A stretch of DNA of 5,437 nucleotides, taken from Spirochaetia bacterium (GTDB lineage: Bacteria; Spirochaetota; Leptospirae; Leptospirales; Leptonemataceae). The stretch lies in NCBI GenBank assembly GCA_016195395.1, contig JACPZR010000194.1, forward strand, positions 1 to 5,437, read 5' to 3'. Numbering within the stretch: the stretch's first letter is position 1; each line of letters starts with the position of its first letter. Shown here in pieces: positions 1 through 5,437 of this stretch. The notes below the pieces were generated by a model. It was not told the DNA's origin. It ran no database searches and saw nothing but the letters and a program-made list of their open reading frames with translations. The position numbers were made by a program, and so were the translations under genes.

Positions 1-290
1 CGCTCCATGGCGTCGAGGAACTCGGGATACGTCTCGAAGTCCCAGTGGACGCCCGCTCGCAGCGCCTCCAGGGCCATGCCCTCGACGTGGGTGAGGTTGC
101 GCAGCGTGAGGTCACGGTCGGCGGGGCGGCAGGGCGCGATGGTGAAGCCGCAGTTGCCGATCACCACCGTGGTCACGCCGAGCGCGGGGGACGGGGTGGC
201 GAAGGGGTCCCAGGTGAGCTGGGCGTCGTAGTGGGTGTGGATGTCCACGATGCCGGGGGCGAGCACGCGGCCGCCCGCGTCCACGCGCGC
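1..290 (-). CDS. N-acyl-D-amino-acid deacylase-like amidohydrolase, internal fragment
   Basis: Read on the minus strand from about 290 down to 3, this gives 96 uninterrupted residues typical of the D-aminoacylase branch of the amidohydrolase superfamily. These are zinc enzymes that hydrolyse N-acyl-D-amino acids to the free D-amino acid. The fragment shows the strand-1 metal motif VDIHTHYDAQ (the HxH at fragment residues 18 and 20), then GVTTVVIGNCGFTIAP. The Cys in NCGF (residue 47) matches the family's conserved metal-ligand cysteine. Next comes the typical RNLTHVEGM stretch and a WDFETYPEFLDAME segment. The reading starts at VDAGGRVLAPG, so roughly the first 50 residues of a normal protein are missing. 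No start codon or ribosome site precedes it. The 3' part runs off the window. Of 96 codons, 93 end in G or C, unlike the genes to the right. The family call is firm; the substrate is inferred. Confidence 0.85.
274..290. other. Chimeric junction between two unrelated coding sequences
   Basis: To the right, the minus-strand ATPase frame runs well to HFDFESARGRG (ending at 274). To the left, a different minus-strand frame encodes D-aminoacylase from ARVDAGG (beginning at 290). The two frames overlap over about 17 bases that can serve both proteins, so the exact breakpoint cannot be placed. Left of this point the ATPase frame degenerates into Arg/Pro/His-rich residues, as expected of a wrong frame over high-GC DNA. 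Short shared sequence at a join between DNAs of different GC is typical of assembly or amplification chimeras. I see no repeat, transposase or attachment site to suggest a natural insertion. Confidence 0.8.
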
Positions 291-777
291 TCTCGAAATC
301 AAAATGCTCCGAGGTAACGTCCCCCTTCAAGGCATTGTTGTTGATGTCCGTGAGTGTGTACCGGCTTCCCGGGGGCAGTTCGTGCTTGAAGGTGCTGATT
401 AGACAGGGGTTGACAGAGTCGTTTCTGATCTCCAGGTGTACGCTGCAGTACTGTCCGTAGCCGTGTTCAATGATGTTTTGGAGGGCTTCTGTTACCATGA
501 CGCGGACCATGTCCGCATCGAGTCCCAGGAGGTGGGCAAAACGCCGCGCCTGGTTTTTCACTTCATACATCGTACCGTGTTTTTCGTTGATCCGGTGGCC
601 CATTTCCCGGTTCATTACTTCCGTGCGGTCAATTTCCACCTCATAGAACAGCTTCTTGACGGAGGATTGGAGGTACGGCGACTCTTTGATGGCGTCCAGC
701 TCGTCCCGAAGGTCTTTCAACTCCCCTTTTAGACGGCCTAACTCCTCTTCCACCCCTCTGTCTTCACCCATGGACAT
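274..777 (-). CDS. Coiled-coil and GHKL-type ATP-binding protein, 3' end lost at junction
   Basis: About 168 authentic residues remain. Residues 8-32 are rich in Glu/Lys/Leu in a heptad-like pattern and probably form a coiled coil. Residues 60-165 resemble a histidine-kinase-like ATPase domain of the anti-sigma/serine-kinase kind. The N box is VTEALQNIIEHGYG (residues 95-108, with E97, N101, E104 and H105). FESARGRG (161-168) resembles the glycine-rich ATP lid. I see no clear DxGxG (G1) box between them; ISTFKHELPPGS and TLTDINNNALKGD occupy that space. There are no membrane segments, so it is probably cytoplasmic. It may be a regulator that binds or phosphorylates a partner protein, which is inferred from the fold only. 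ATG at 777 is chosen because AGGGAG lies 7 bases upstream; a second ATG at 771 is possible. The frame continues open to 112 as out-of-frame amidohydrolase DNA, which should not be annotated as protein. Confidence 0.7.
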
Positions 778-784
778 GAACGCA

Positions 785-790
785 CTCCCT
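785..790 (-). promoter_or_regulatory. Shine-Dalgarno site of the ATPase gene
   Basis: AGGGAG on the minus strand, 7 bases before the ATG at 777. It decides that start over the ATG two codons further in. It is the clearest ribosome site in the window. The remaining 119-base gap to the 664-residue gene holds A/T runs and small GC-rich inverted repeats, but I see no convincing promoter or U-tailed terminator hairpin on the minus strand. Confidence 0.6.
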
Positions 791-896
791 GATTATTTTT
801 TTCGCACTTCCGGCGGCTCTTGCCGACCGCACAATCTTTTTTTACAAATAACGTTGGCCGCGTTTGCGCGCCGTGTCAGTGCGCCGCACAAGACTC

Positions 897-2891
897 CTAG
901 ACATCGAGTTCATCGCCGCTGCCCACGGAAACCTTCTGCGCCCGCGCCTCTTTCTCTTTCACTTTCTGCACTTCGCGGCCAAAACGCTCGTAGGGGTCGT
1001 CGTCGCTCTCCGCGGGCTCAGCGCCCGGCCCAATCCTGCTCATGTACTTCCGGATCTTCTTCAGACGGCTCTGCAACTCCTCGTCTTTTCCCTGTTTTTC
1101 AATGCGGTCAAATACGCGTCGGAGCCGGGCCACACGGGTTCTCCATTCATGATTCAAAGGGTAGAGAAGAATCCCGTCTTCCATTGACGTTGAGGCGCCG
1201 GCGATCTGAAATTTCTGGCTCTTCAGCAGATCCAGGAAGGCCTCCGGCGGCACGTCCGAGCACGCGCTGCGAACGTCACTCACCGTGGGGATCTTGTTTT
1301 CCTGAAGATAAAAGCGGTCAAGGACGTCGTACACCTGAATCGTCATGGCAGTGCTCCGCGCCTTGTCCACGGCCGTCTTCAGTTCCTCTTCCCGCGCGGC
1401 GCGGACGGCCTGCGCCTGTTCCCGGTTGCGTCCCGCGCGTCCTTCCTGCTCCCTCTGGATCTTGGCTTTCGCGATGCGGAAGCTACGGTCCAGAAACAAC
1501 TTGATGCCAAACTGAAGAAGCAGACGGAAGAACCACGGAATGTAGTCCATGTATGCGATACGCAGCAGGGATCCGTACTGGCTCACAAACTCGGGGTCTT
1601 CAAACAATTCACGGTATCGGTCTTCATGGTCCTCCAGAGTGGACTTCATGGCCAGGATCTGCCAGTGCTGCGACGGAGGCAGGTCCGCCATCCCCCGCAC
1701 CAGGATGCGGAATGCGGACTGGTCATTGCGGACGAATACATGCACGGTGGTCGTTGGTTCTTCCCATGTGCCGTGGATCAGATCTTTGTCGTTCGTGATG
1801 CGCTTCCAGAATTCCGGAGCGGTGGCCTGGGCTTTCTCTTCAGTGAAGAAGGCGATTGCATCCAACCATGTTGCCGAATGCATGAGTTTCCGCTTGAATT
1901 CCTGGTGATGCTGGTTCTGTTCAACGCGCCACTTGTCCTGATAACGTGTCCGGGCCTTGGCTTCCAGGTTCAGAAGAAGTTCAACGGTTAAAGCTCCCGG
2001 ATAACGCACGCCGGCGCCGCGTGTAGGATTTGCGAGGACCGTTTTTTTCAGGACCTGGGCTTTACGGATCGTAAAATCAACCGTGGGCACCGCGTGCGGA
2101 TCCGCATAGTAAAGCGCCTCTTCCGTGTTGATCGGCTCAAATTCGCGTCTGATGGCTCCGCCTTTTACGGCGTGTCTGTCCACCACTTTACCCAGGAAAA
2201 CATCCGCCGCTGTTTCGTAGCGGTCCATGATTTCGCTTTCTCTGATAGGAACCAGACCGTAGTCTACTACGCGCGCGACTTTTCCGCGGAACACCAGTTC
2301 TTCTTCCAGTTCCTTGAGGGTGCCGTTGATGAGTTCCGCCGGCGGAATAATATCGAACTTGCTTGCATGAATGCCTGAAAAGATGTCCACCACCGTATGA
2401 GAGAGGGTCCGGGGGTCGGGCATCTTGTCGGAAGCCAGGTCGTTTTCGAGGTCGGCATAAAAAGCGGCCTGGTCAAACGGCGGACGCGCATCGAGAAGCC
2501 CGTCCAACGCACGCATTGAGGATTCGTTGACATCACCGTACAGCTGAAGCGGACTCTCCCGTTCGCTGGTTGGGTAGCAGATGAAACACGGCACCACTTT
2601 GAGCGAGTTGGATCCTTTGTCGTACTCAAGACGGAACAGCTGGATTACAACCTTATCCGCGATTAACCGGTTGATGACTGCGATGAGGTCCTTCTTCGTA
2701 AGATTGATGATCTCGGGAACGTTAGTGGTGATGGTGAAGAGGCCGCCCTTTTTGGCGGATTCCGCGGAGGTACACTGCTTGATCGTCTTGTAGACTGCGT
2801 GGTTGATCTTGTCTGAAAGGTTGGCGCCCCGCGCTATGGCGTCCGCCTCTTTCAGGACTTCCAGAAATGTGTATTTTCCCAGAGCGGCCAT
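897..2891 (-). CDS. Unrecognised 664-residue protein coupled to the LOG gene
   Basis: I do not recognise this family. The reading frame is long and clean, begins with ATG (MAALGKYTFLEVLKEAD) and ends in TAG. There is no signal peptide. Residues 51-107 (LFTITTNVPEIINLTKKDL onward) could be a winged-helix-like fold, with helices followed by a beta strand pair. Residues 140-350 look mixed alpha/beta with no motif I can name. Residues 446-468 (YMDYIPWFFRLLLQFGIKLF) are aromatic and hydrophobic and may be an amphipathic or membrane-touching helix. Residues 470-512 are a strongly charged Lys/Arg/Glu helix, probably coiled. Residues 515-580 may be a second winged-helix-like unit. The C-terminus (600-664) is charged, with an acidic SDDD patch at 629-632. 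The gene starts 2 bases after the LOG stop (TAAAAATG) and has no good ribosome site, so translation is probably coupled to LOG. The gene call is firm; the function is unknown. Confidence 0.9.
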   Translation of the reverse strand: MAALGKYTFLEVLKEADAIARGANLSDKINHAVYKTIKQCTSAESAKKGGLFTITTNVPEIINLTKKDLIAVINRLIADKVVIQLFRLEYDKGSNSLKVVPCFICYPTSERESPLQLYGDVNESSMRALDGLLDARPPFDQAAFYADLENDLASDKMPDPRTLSHTVVDIFSGIHASKFDIIPPAELINGTLKELEEELVFRGKVARVVDYGLVPIRESEIMDRYETAADVFLGKVVDRHAVKGGAIRREFEPINTEEALYYADPHAVPTVDFTIRKAQVLKKTVLANPTRGAGVRYPGALTVELLLNLEAKARTRYQDKWRVEQNQHHQEFKRKLMHSATWLDAIAFFTEEKAQATAPEFWKRITNDKDLIHGTWEEPTTTVHVFVRNDQSAFRILVRGMADLPPSQHWQILAMKSTLEDHEDRYRELFEDPEFVSQYGSLLRIAYMDYIPWFFRLLLQFGIKLFLDRSFRIAKAKIQREQEGRAGRNREQAQAVRAAREEELKTAVDKARSTAMTIQVYDVLDRFYLQENKIPTVSDVRSACSDVPPEAFLDLLKSQKFQIAGASTSMEDGILLYPLNHEWRTRVARLRRVFDRIEKQGKDEELQSRLKKIRKYMSRIGPGAEPAESDDDPYERFGREVQKVKEKEARAQKVSVGSGDELDV

Positions 2892-2893
2892 TT

Positions 2894-3637
2894 TTACAGA
2901 GCGTTCTCGAGAACCGGCCGCAGGAGAGCCATGGCTTCGTCTACAGAATCAACTACGTGAAAGAGTTTCAGATCGTCTTTGGATATCAGTTCCGATTCAG
3001 CCAGGAATTCAAAATTCACGGCGCGGTTCCAGTATTCCCGGCCAAAGAGAAAGCATGGAATTGCATTCTTGATCGTGCGCGTCTGTTGCAGCGTCAGAGT
3101 CTCAAACAACTCATCCATTGTCCCGAATCCCCCCGGAAAAAAGAAGGCTGCGCGCGCAAAGTAGAGAAACCAGAATTTGCGTGTAAAGAAGTAGTGGAAA
3201 TCGAAGTTGAGGTGGCGCGAGATGTAGGGGTTGGCAGTCTGCTCCATGGGAAGTTCGATGTTCAGGCCTATGCTCTTGCCGCGCACGTCATGCGCGCCGC
3301 GGTTGGATGCCTCCATGATACCGGGACCGCCGCCTGTGCATACGAGAATGTTGCGGCCTTTGGGATAAGCATTCCGTTCCGACCAGAGCGTAATCTCCCG
3401 GGCCAATGCGCGCGACTCATCATAGTAACGCGCAAAAGGATGCTTGGCCCCGGCCGCCACTTCTTCCGGGGACGGCAGACGCGCGGACCCAAAAAACACC
3501 ACGGTGTCCGTGACGCCTTCCCGGTCGAAGGAATGAAACGGAAACAGGTACTCGGAGAGAATTCGCAGAGGCCTCGACTCCACAGAGTGGAGGAATTCCT
3601 GGTTCTCAAAGGCCTTCTTCGGCTTGTCGTTTTGCAT
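2894..3637 (-). CDS. LOG family (TIGR00730-type) nucleoside-monophosphate phosphoribohydrolase
   Basis: The predicted 247-residue protein has a Rossmann-like fold of the family once mislabelled lysine decarboxylase. Members hydrolyse nucleoside 5'-monophosphates, such as AMP or cytokinin ribotides, to free base and ribose 5-phosphate. Visible motifs are VVFFGSAR (46-53), GGGPGIMEASNRGA (102-115) and the signature PGGFGTMDE (168-176) with its catalytic-type Glu. The conserved Arg-Lys of FFTRKFWF is at 153-154. The length is somewhat above plant-type LOG (about 180-220) and well below PpnN (about 450). The ATG at 3637 is chosen because the family fold begins soon after it. In-frame ATG (3706) and TTG (3730) codons lie further upstream, and the TTG would overlap the start of maf. 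No strong ribosome site sits at the chosen start; a GGAGGG lies 17 bases upstream, which is too far. The family is certain; the substrate and exact start are less so. Confidence 0.9.
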   Translation of the reverse strand: MQNDKPKKAFENQEFLHSVESRPLRILSEYLFPFHSFDREGVTDTVVFFGSARLPSPEEVAAGAKHPFARYYDESRALAREITLWSERNAYPKGRNILVCTGGGPGIMEASNRGAHDVRGKSIGLNIELPMEQTANPYISRHLNFDFHYFFTRKFWFLYFARAAFFFPGGFGTMDELFETLTLQQTRTIKNAIPCFLFGREYWNRAVNFEFLAESELISKDDLKLFHVVDSVDEAMALLRPVLENAL

Positions 3638-3701
3638 GTTGTTTCTATTGTCGGCCCTCCCGCCCCTGATGTTTCGCGGGGCCAAACCATTTTGTGAAAT
3701 C

Positions 3702-3730
3702 CACATACTATTATGAAGAGAGCCCGTCAA
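3702..3730 (-). promoter_or_regulatory. Candidate sigma-70 promoter of the LOG operon
   Basis: On the minus strand TTGACG (3730-3725, 5 of 6 matches to the -35 consensus) is followed after 17 bases by TATGTG (3707-3702, a weak -10 with 3 of 6 matches). Transcription would start near 3695, giving a leader of roughly 58 bases before the ATG at 3637. This agrees with rejecting the two upstream in-frame starts. The site overlaps the first codons of the divergent maf gene. It is a pattern match only. Confidence 0.25.
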
Positions 3731-4324
3731 AAACCGCCAATCGTCCTTGCATCGGCCTCCCCGCGCCGGGCCGAAATTCTGTCCATGCTGGGCCTCGCGT
3801 TCAGCGTGCGGCCCACCGGGGTGGACGAGTCGTTTCTGCCCGGCACGCCGCCGGAACGGATCGTGGAGGACCTCGCGGCCCTCAAGGCGACGAGCGTTCC
3901 AGATGAGGCGGACGCCCTGATCATCGGTTCAGACACGCTCGTGATTCTCGAAAGCGACGTGCTGGGAAAGCCCGCTGACATGCGGGAGGCGCGCGAGATG
4001 CTGGTCCGGCTTTCCGGCAGAGAGCACTTCGTTTTCACAGGGCTCTGTGTCAAACAGGGAGAGAGAATTCTTACCGGCCACTCAAAGACTGCTGTGCGGA
4101 TGCGGGACTTGACAAGCGACGAGATTGATGCCTATATTCAAACGGGTGAGCCTCTCGATAAAGCGGGAGCATACGCCGTCCAAGGATTGGGCGCCATCTT
4201 TGTGGAGGAGATCAAAGGCGATTTCTACACGGTTGTGGGCCTGCCGGTCTTTCTTTTGTCGCAATTTTTATACGCATTCGGTGTAGACGTTATGCGCTCG
4301 TGGCCCGGCACGCAGAGTCCGTGA
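3713..4324 (+). CDS. maf: Maf/YhdE-type nucleoside triphosphate pyrophosphatase
   Basis: The predicted 203-residue cytoplasmic enzyme hydrolyses nucleoside triphosphates to the monophosphate and pyrophosphate. Family members act on dTTP, UTP and modified pyrimidine nucleotides (YhdE type) or on 7-methyl-GTP (YceF type). The family is linked to nucleotide pool cleaning and, in Bacillus, to septum inhibition. The N-terminal LASASPRRAEIL (12-23) carries the phosphate-binding Ser and Arg-Arg. VDES is at 37-40, IIGSDTLV (70-77) holds the conserved Asp74, and GKP holds Lys86. The C-terminal block GEPLDKAGAYAVQGLGAIF (145-163) and GDFYTVVGLPV (169-179) favours the YhdE subgroup. The length is normal. 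ATG at 3713 is the only start before the essential N-terminal motif, yet no Shine-Dalgarno sequence precedes it. It is divergent from the LOG gene with 75 bases between starts. Confidence 0.95.
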   Translation: MKRARQKPPIVLASASPRRAEILSMLGLAFSVRPTGVDESFLPGTPPERIVEDLAALKATSVPDEADALIIGSDTLVILESDVLGKPADMREAREMLVRLSGREHFVFTGLCVKQGERILTGHSKTAVRMRDLTSDEIDAYIQTGEPLDKAGAYAVQGLGAIFVEEIKGDFYTVVGLPVFLLSQFLYAFGVDVMRSWPGTQSP

Positions 4325-4362
4325 CTTTCCACACGGGCTCTGTCGGAGAGCGAAGATTTTTT
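4313..4362 (+). terminator. Overlapping hairpins at the end of maf, possible terminator
   Basis: An 11-base inverted repeat (CAGAGTCCGTG at 4313-4323, CACGGGCTCTG at 4332-4342, one T/G wobble, 8-base loop) begins inside the last maf codons. A second hairpin (GCTCT at 4337-4341, AGAGC at 4347-4351, loop GTCGG) uses part of the same right arm, so the two cannot form together. A run of six T (4357-4362) follows the second hairpin after 5 bases. The first hairpin lacks an adjacent T tract. It could be a weak rho-independent terminator for maf or an attenuator before the permease gene. Confidence 0.4.
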
Positions 4363-4437
4363 CCTTGCTCGCCGGGAGCGTCGAACAGCCCCTACCAAAG
4401 GATCGTCGCCTCGAAGGACATGAGTGACATCTGACCT

Positions 4438-5437
4438 ATGACGGATCAATCACATCCCATCGAACCACCGCGTACCATGCTTCAGGATATGCGGTTGGTT
4501 TTTGCGACCATCCTGACGGACCCCGGCAGTTCGCTCGCCTACGGCGCGGACGCGCTCGTGCATATCACTGTGGGTCTTGTGGTCGCGAGCTATTCTTTGG
4601 GGATGGTCGTCACGCTCGCGGCGGGAGCGGTGATCATGACTGTGTACCTGGTCGCCATCCTCGTTTACAATTCCATGACACGCCATCACACGCACCCGGA
4701 GCTGGGCGGCGGCGCCTACGTGTCGGCATTGATCACGTCGAACCAGATCCGCCGTCATCCGCGGCTGAAGAAGCTGATGCGGTTTCTTGGAAAATCCGGC
4801 ACCGCCAGTCTCCTCTCTGACTTCCCGGCCACCCAGGCCATCAGCCTTATCGCCGGAGTGGAGGCGCTCTTTTTCATTCCTTTGGACCAGCGGCTGAAAT
4901 GGGCCTTTGGTTTTCTTCTCTTCATCTCCCTTATCCAGCGGTTTGGACTTGGGAGTCTCGCGCGTTTTCTGATCTGGCCTGTGCTGGCGTTCTATTCGTG
5001 CAATATTGCGATCAACGCTGTCGGAATCTATACCATCATTACGCAGGGATGGAAGCTGCCGGAGATCGGTCCCGGTATTGTGGCGGGAAATCCGGCGCAC
5101 TATGTGCCTGTGCTCCTGGCTGCCGTCGCGAACGGGGCAACGTTGATTACAGGGGTGGAAGTGGGCTACTCGTCCGTCAACATCCCGCACCACAAGGGCC
5201 GGGCCATCCGCGCTTCCATGTGGACGTTGTATTCGATCGTGCTCGTAACCTATTCCATGCAGCTGATCAATTTCCTTGGGCTCGGTGTGCGCTACGAAGA
5301 CGTTATCCCGGTTCCTCTCCAGATCGCGCGCGCCGTCGGCGGAGATTTTGTGGCCGTGCCCTTTGGTGTGCTGACGGCAACCATGCTTCTGCTTGCGGCG
5401 CAGACAGCCCAGACAGACTTTCCGCTGGAACTGCTGC
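4438..5437 (+). CDS. APC-superfamily permease, KimA-like, N-terminal part
   Basis: 333 residues are visible and the gene runs off the window. It is an integral membrane transporter with long hydrophobic segments near residues 38-58, 60-78, 130-147, 155-170, 175-201, 222-240, 262-282 and 303-322. SSLAYGADALV (31-41) resembles the unwound first helix of KimA-type permeases. PELGGGAYVSA (87-97) matches the third-helix PxxGGxY motif. ITGVEVGYSSVNIP (237-250), followed by a basic loop and SMW, matches the TGVEAxSNxxP region of KimA-like proteins. KimA imports potassium with protons, while other APC members carry amino acids; the substrate here is open. ATG at 4438 is the first start after an in-frame stop at 4432; no ribosome site is evident. 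In-frame ATGs at 4477 and 4489 are alternatives, still before the first helix. It is 113 bases after maf, and co-transcription is uncertain given the hairpins between. Confidence 0.85.
   Translation, partial: MTDQSHPIEPPRTMLQDMRLVFATILTDPGSSLAYGADALVHITVGLVVASYSLGMVVTLAAGAVIMTVYLVAILVYNSMTRHHTHPELGGGAYVSALITSNQIRRHPRLKKLMRFLGKSGTASLLSDFPATQAISLIAGVEALFFIPLDQRLKWAFGFLLFISLIQRFGLGSLARFLIWPVLAFYSCNIAINAVGIYTIITQGWKLPEIGPGIVAGNPAHYVPVLLAAVANGATLITGVEVGYSSVNIPHHKGRAIRASMWTLYSIVLVTYSMQLINFLGLGVRYEDVIPVPLQIARAVGGDFVAVPFGVLTATMLLLAAQTAQTDFPLELL

Noticed and set aside
112..273. Continuation of the ATPase frame as an Arg/Pro/His-rich C-terminal tail
   Set aside because: The same bases encode a motif-rich D-aminoacylase in another minus frame. 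The tail is the expected composition of a wrong frame over high-GC DNA.
827..891. Eight-base direct repeat CCGCACAA (827-834 and 884-891) and small GC-rich inverted repeats in the gap before the ATPase gene
   Set aside because: They are short enough to arise by chance. The stems are only 4-5 bases and are not followed by a T tract on the minus strand.
656..1504. Plus-strand open frame rich in Ser, Arg and Pro
   Set aside because: It lies antisense to the ATPase and 664-residue genes and spans their intergenic gap, with no ribosome site or recognisable motif.
2867..3697. Plus-strand open frame of 276 codons
   Set aside because: It is antisense to the LOG gene, whose signature motifs are unmistakable on the other strand.
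4420..4434. Four-codon ATG-AGT-GAC-ATC-TGA mini-frame just before the permease start
   Set aside because: The AAGGA before it is too close to the ATG to act as a ribosome site, and four codons cannot be supported as a leader peptide.
4450..5193. Minus-strand open frame of 247 codons
   Set aside because: It is charged and repeat-poor, without family motifs. The plus strand here encodes a clear membrane permease open to the window end.

Overview
The window carries five gene features in a mixed-strand layout, one of them from a foreign-looking block of DNA. Most of it (about 295 to 5437) has moderate GC and mixed third codon positions. The first ~290 bases are different: in the best reading frame 93 of 96 codons end in G or C. 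The two parts meet inside a gene, so the window looks chimeric at its left edge. The cause is either a mis-joined assembly or library chimera, or less likely a real recombination event.

Layout. Minus strand, 1-290: an internal piece of a D-aminoacylase-type amidohydrolase, cut by the window edge at its 3' side and by the junction at its 5' side. Minus strand, 777 down to about 274: the first ~168 residues of a coiled-coil plus histidine-kinase-like ATPase (GHKL fold) protein, interrupted by the junction. Minus strand, 2891-897: a 664-residue protein I do not recognise. Minus strand, 3637-2894: a LOG-family (TIGR00730-type) nucleoside-monophosphate phosphoribohydrolase, whose stop lies 2 bases before the start of the 664-residue gene. 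Plus strand, 3713-4324: a Maf/YhdE-type nucleoside triphosphate pyrophosphatase, divergent from the LOG gene. Plus strand, 4438 to the window end: the N-terminal 333 residues of an APC-superfamily permease resembling KimA-type potassium/amino-acid transporters.

The LOG gene, the 664-residue gene and perhaps the ATPase gene (119 bases further on) read as one leftward operon. LOG and Maf both act on nucleotides and share a 75-base intergenic region. There is no stretch above 300 bases without a gene. I see no tRNA, rRNA, CRISPR array, insertion sequence or prophage gene.

Organism: a Gram-negative-type, moderate-GC bacterium is likely. The ATPase and the LOG protein remind me of spirochaetes of the Leptospira/Leptonema group, but that is recollection without a search and should be held loosely. 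The 1-290 block would come from a different, high-GC genome (myxobacteria- or actinobacteria-like codon use). I found no convincing new multi-gene system. The best unknowns are the 664-residue LOG-coupled protein and the unusual ATPase.
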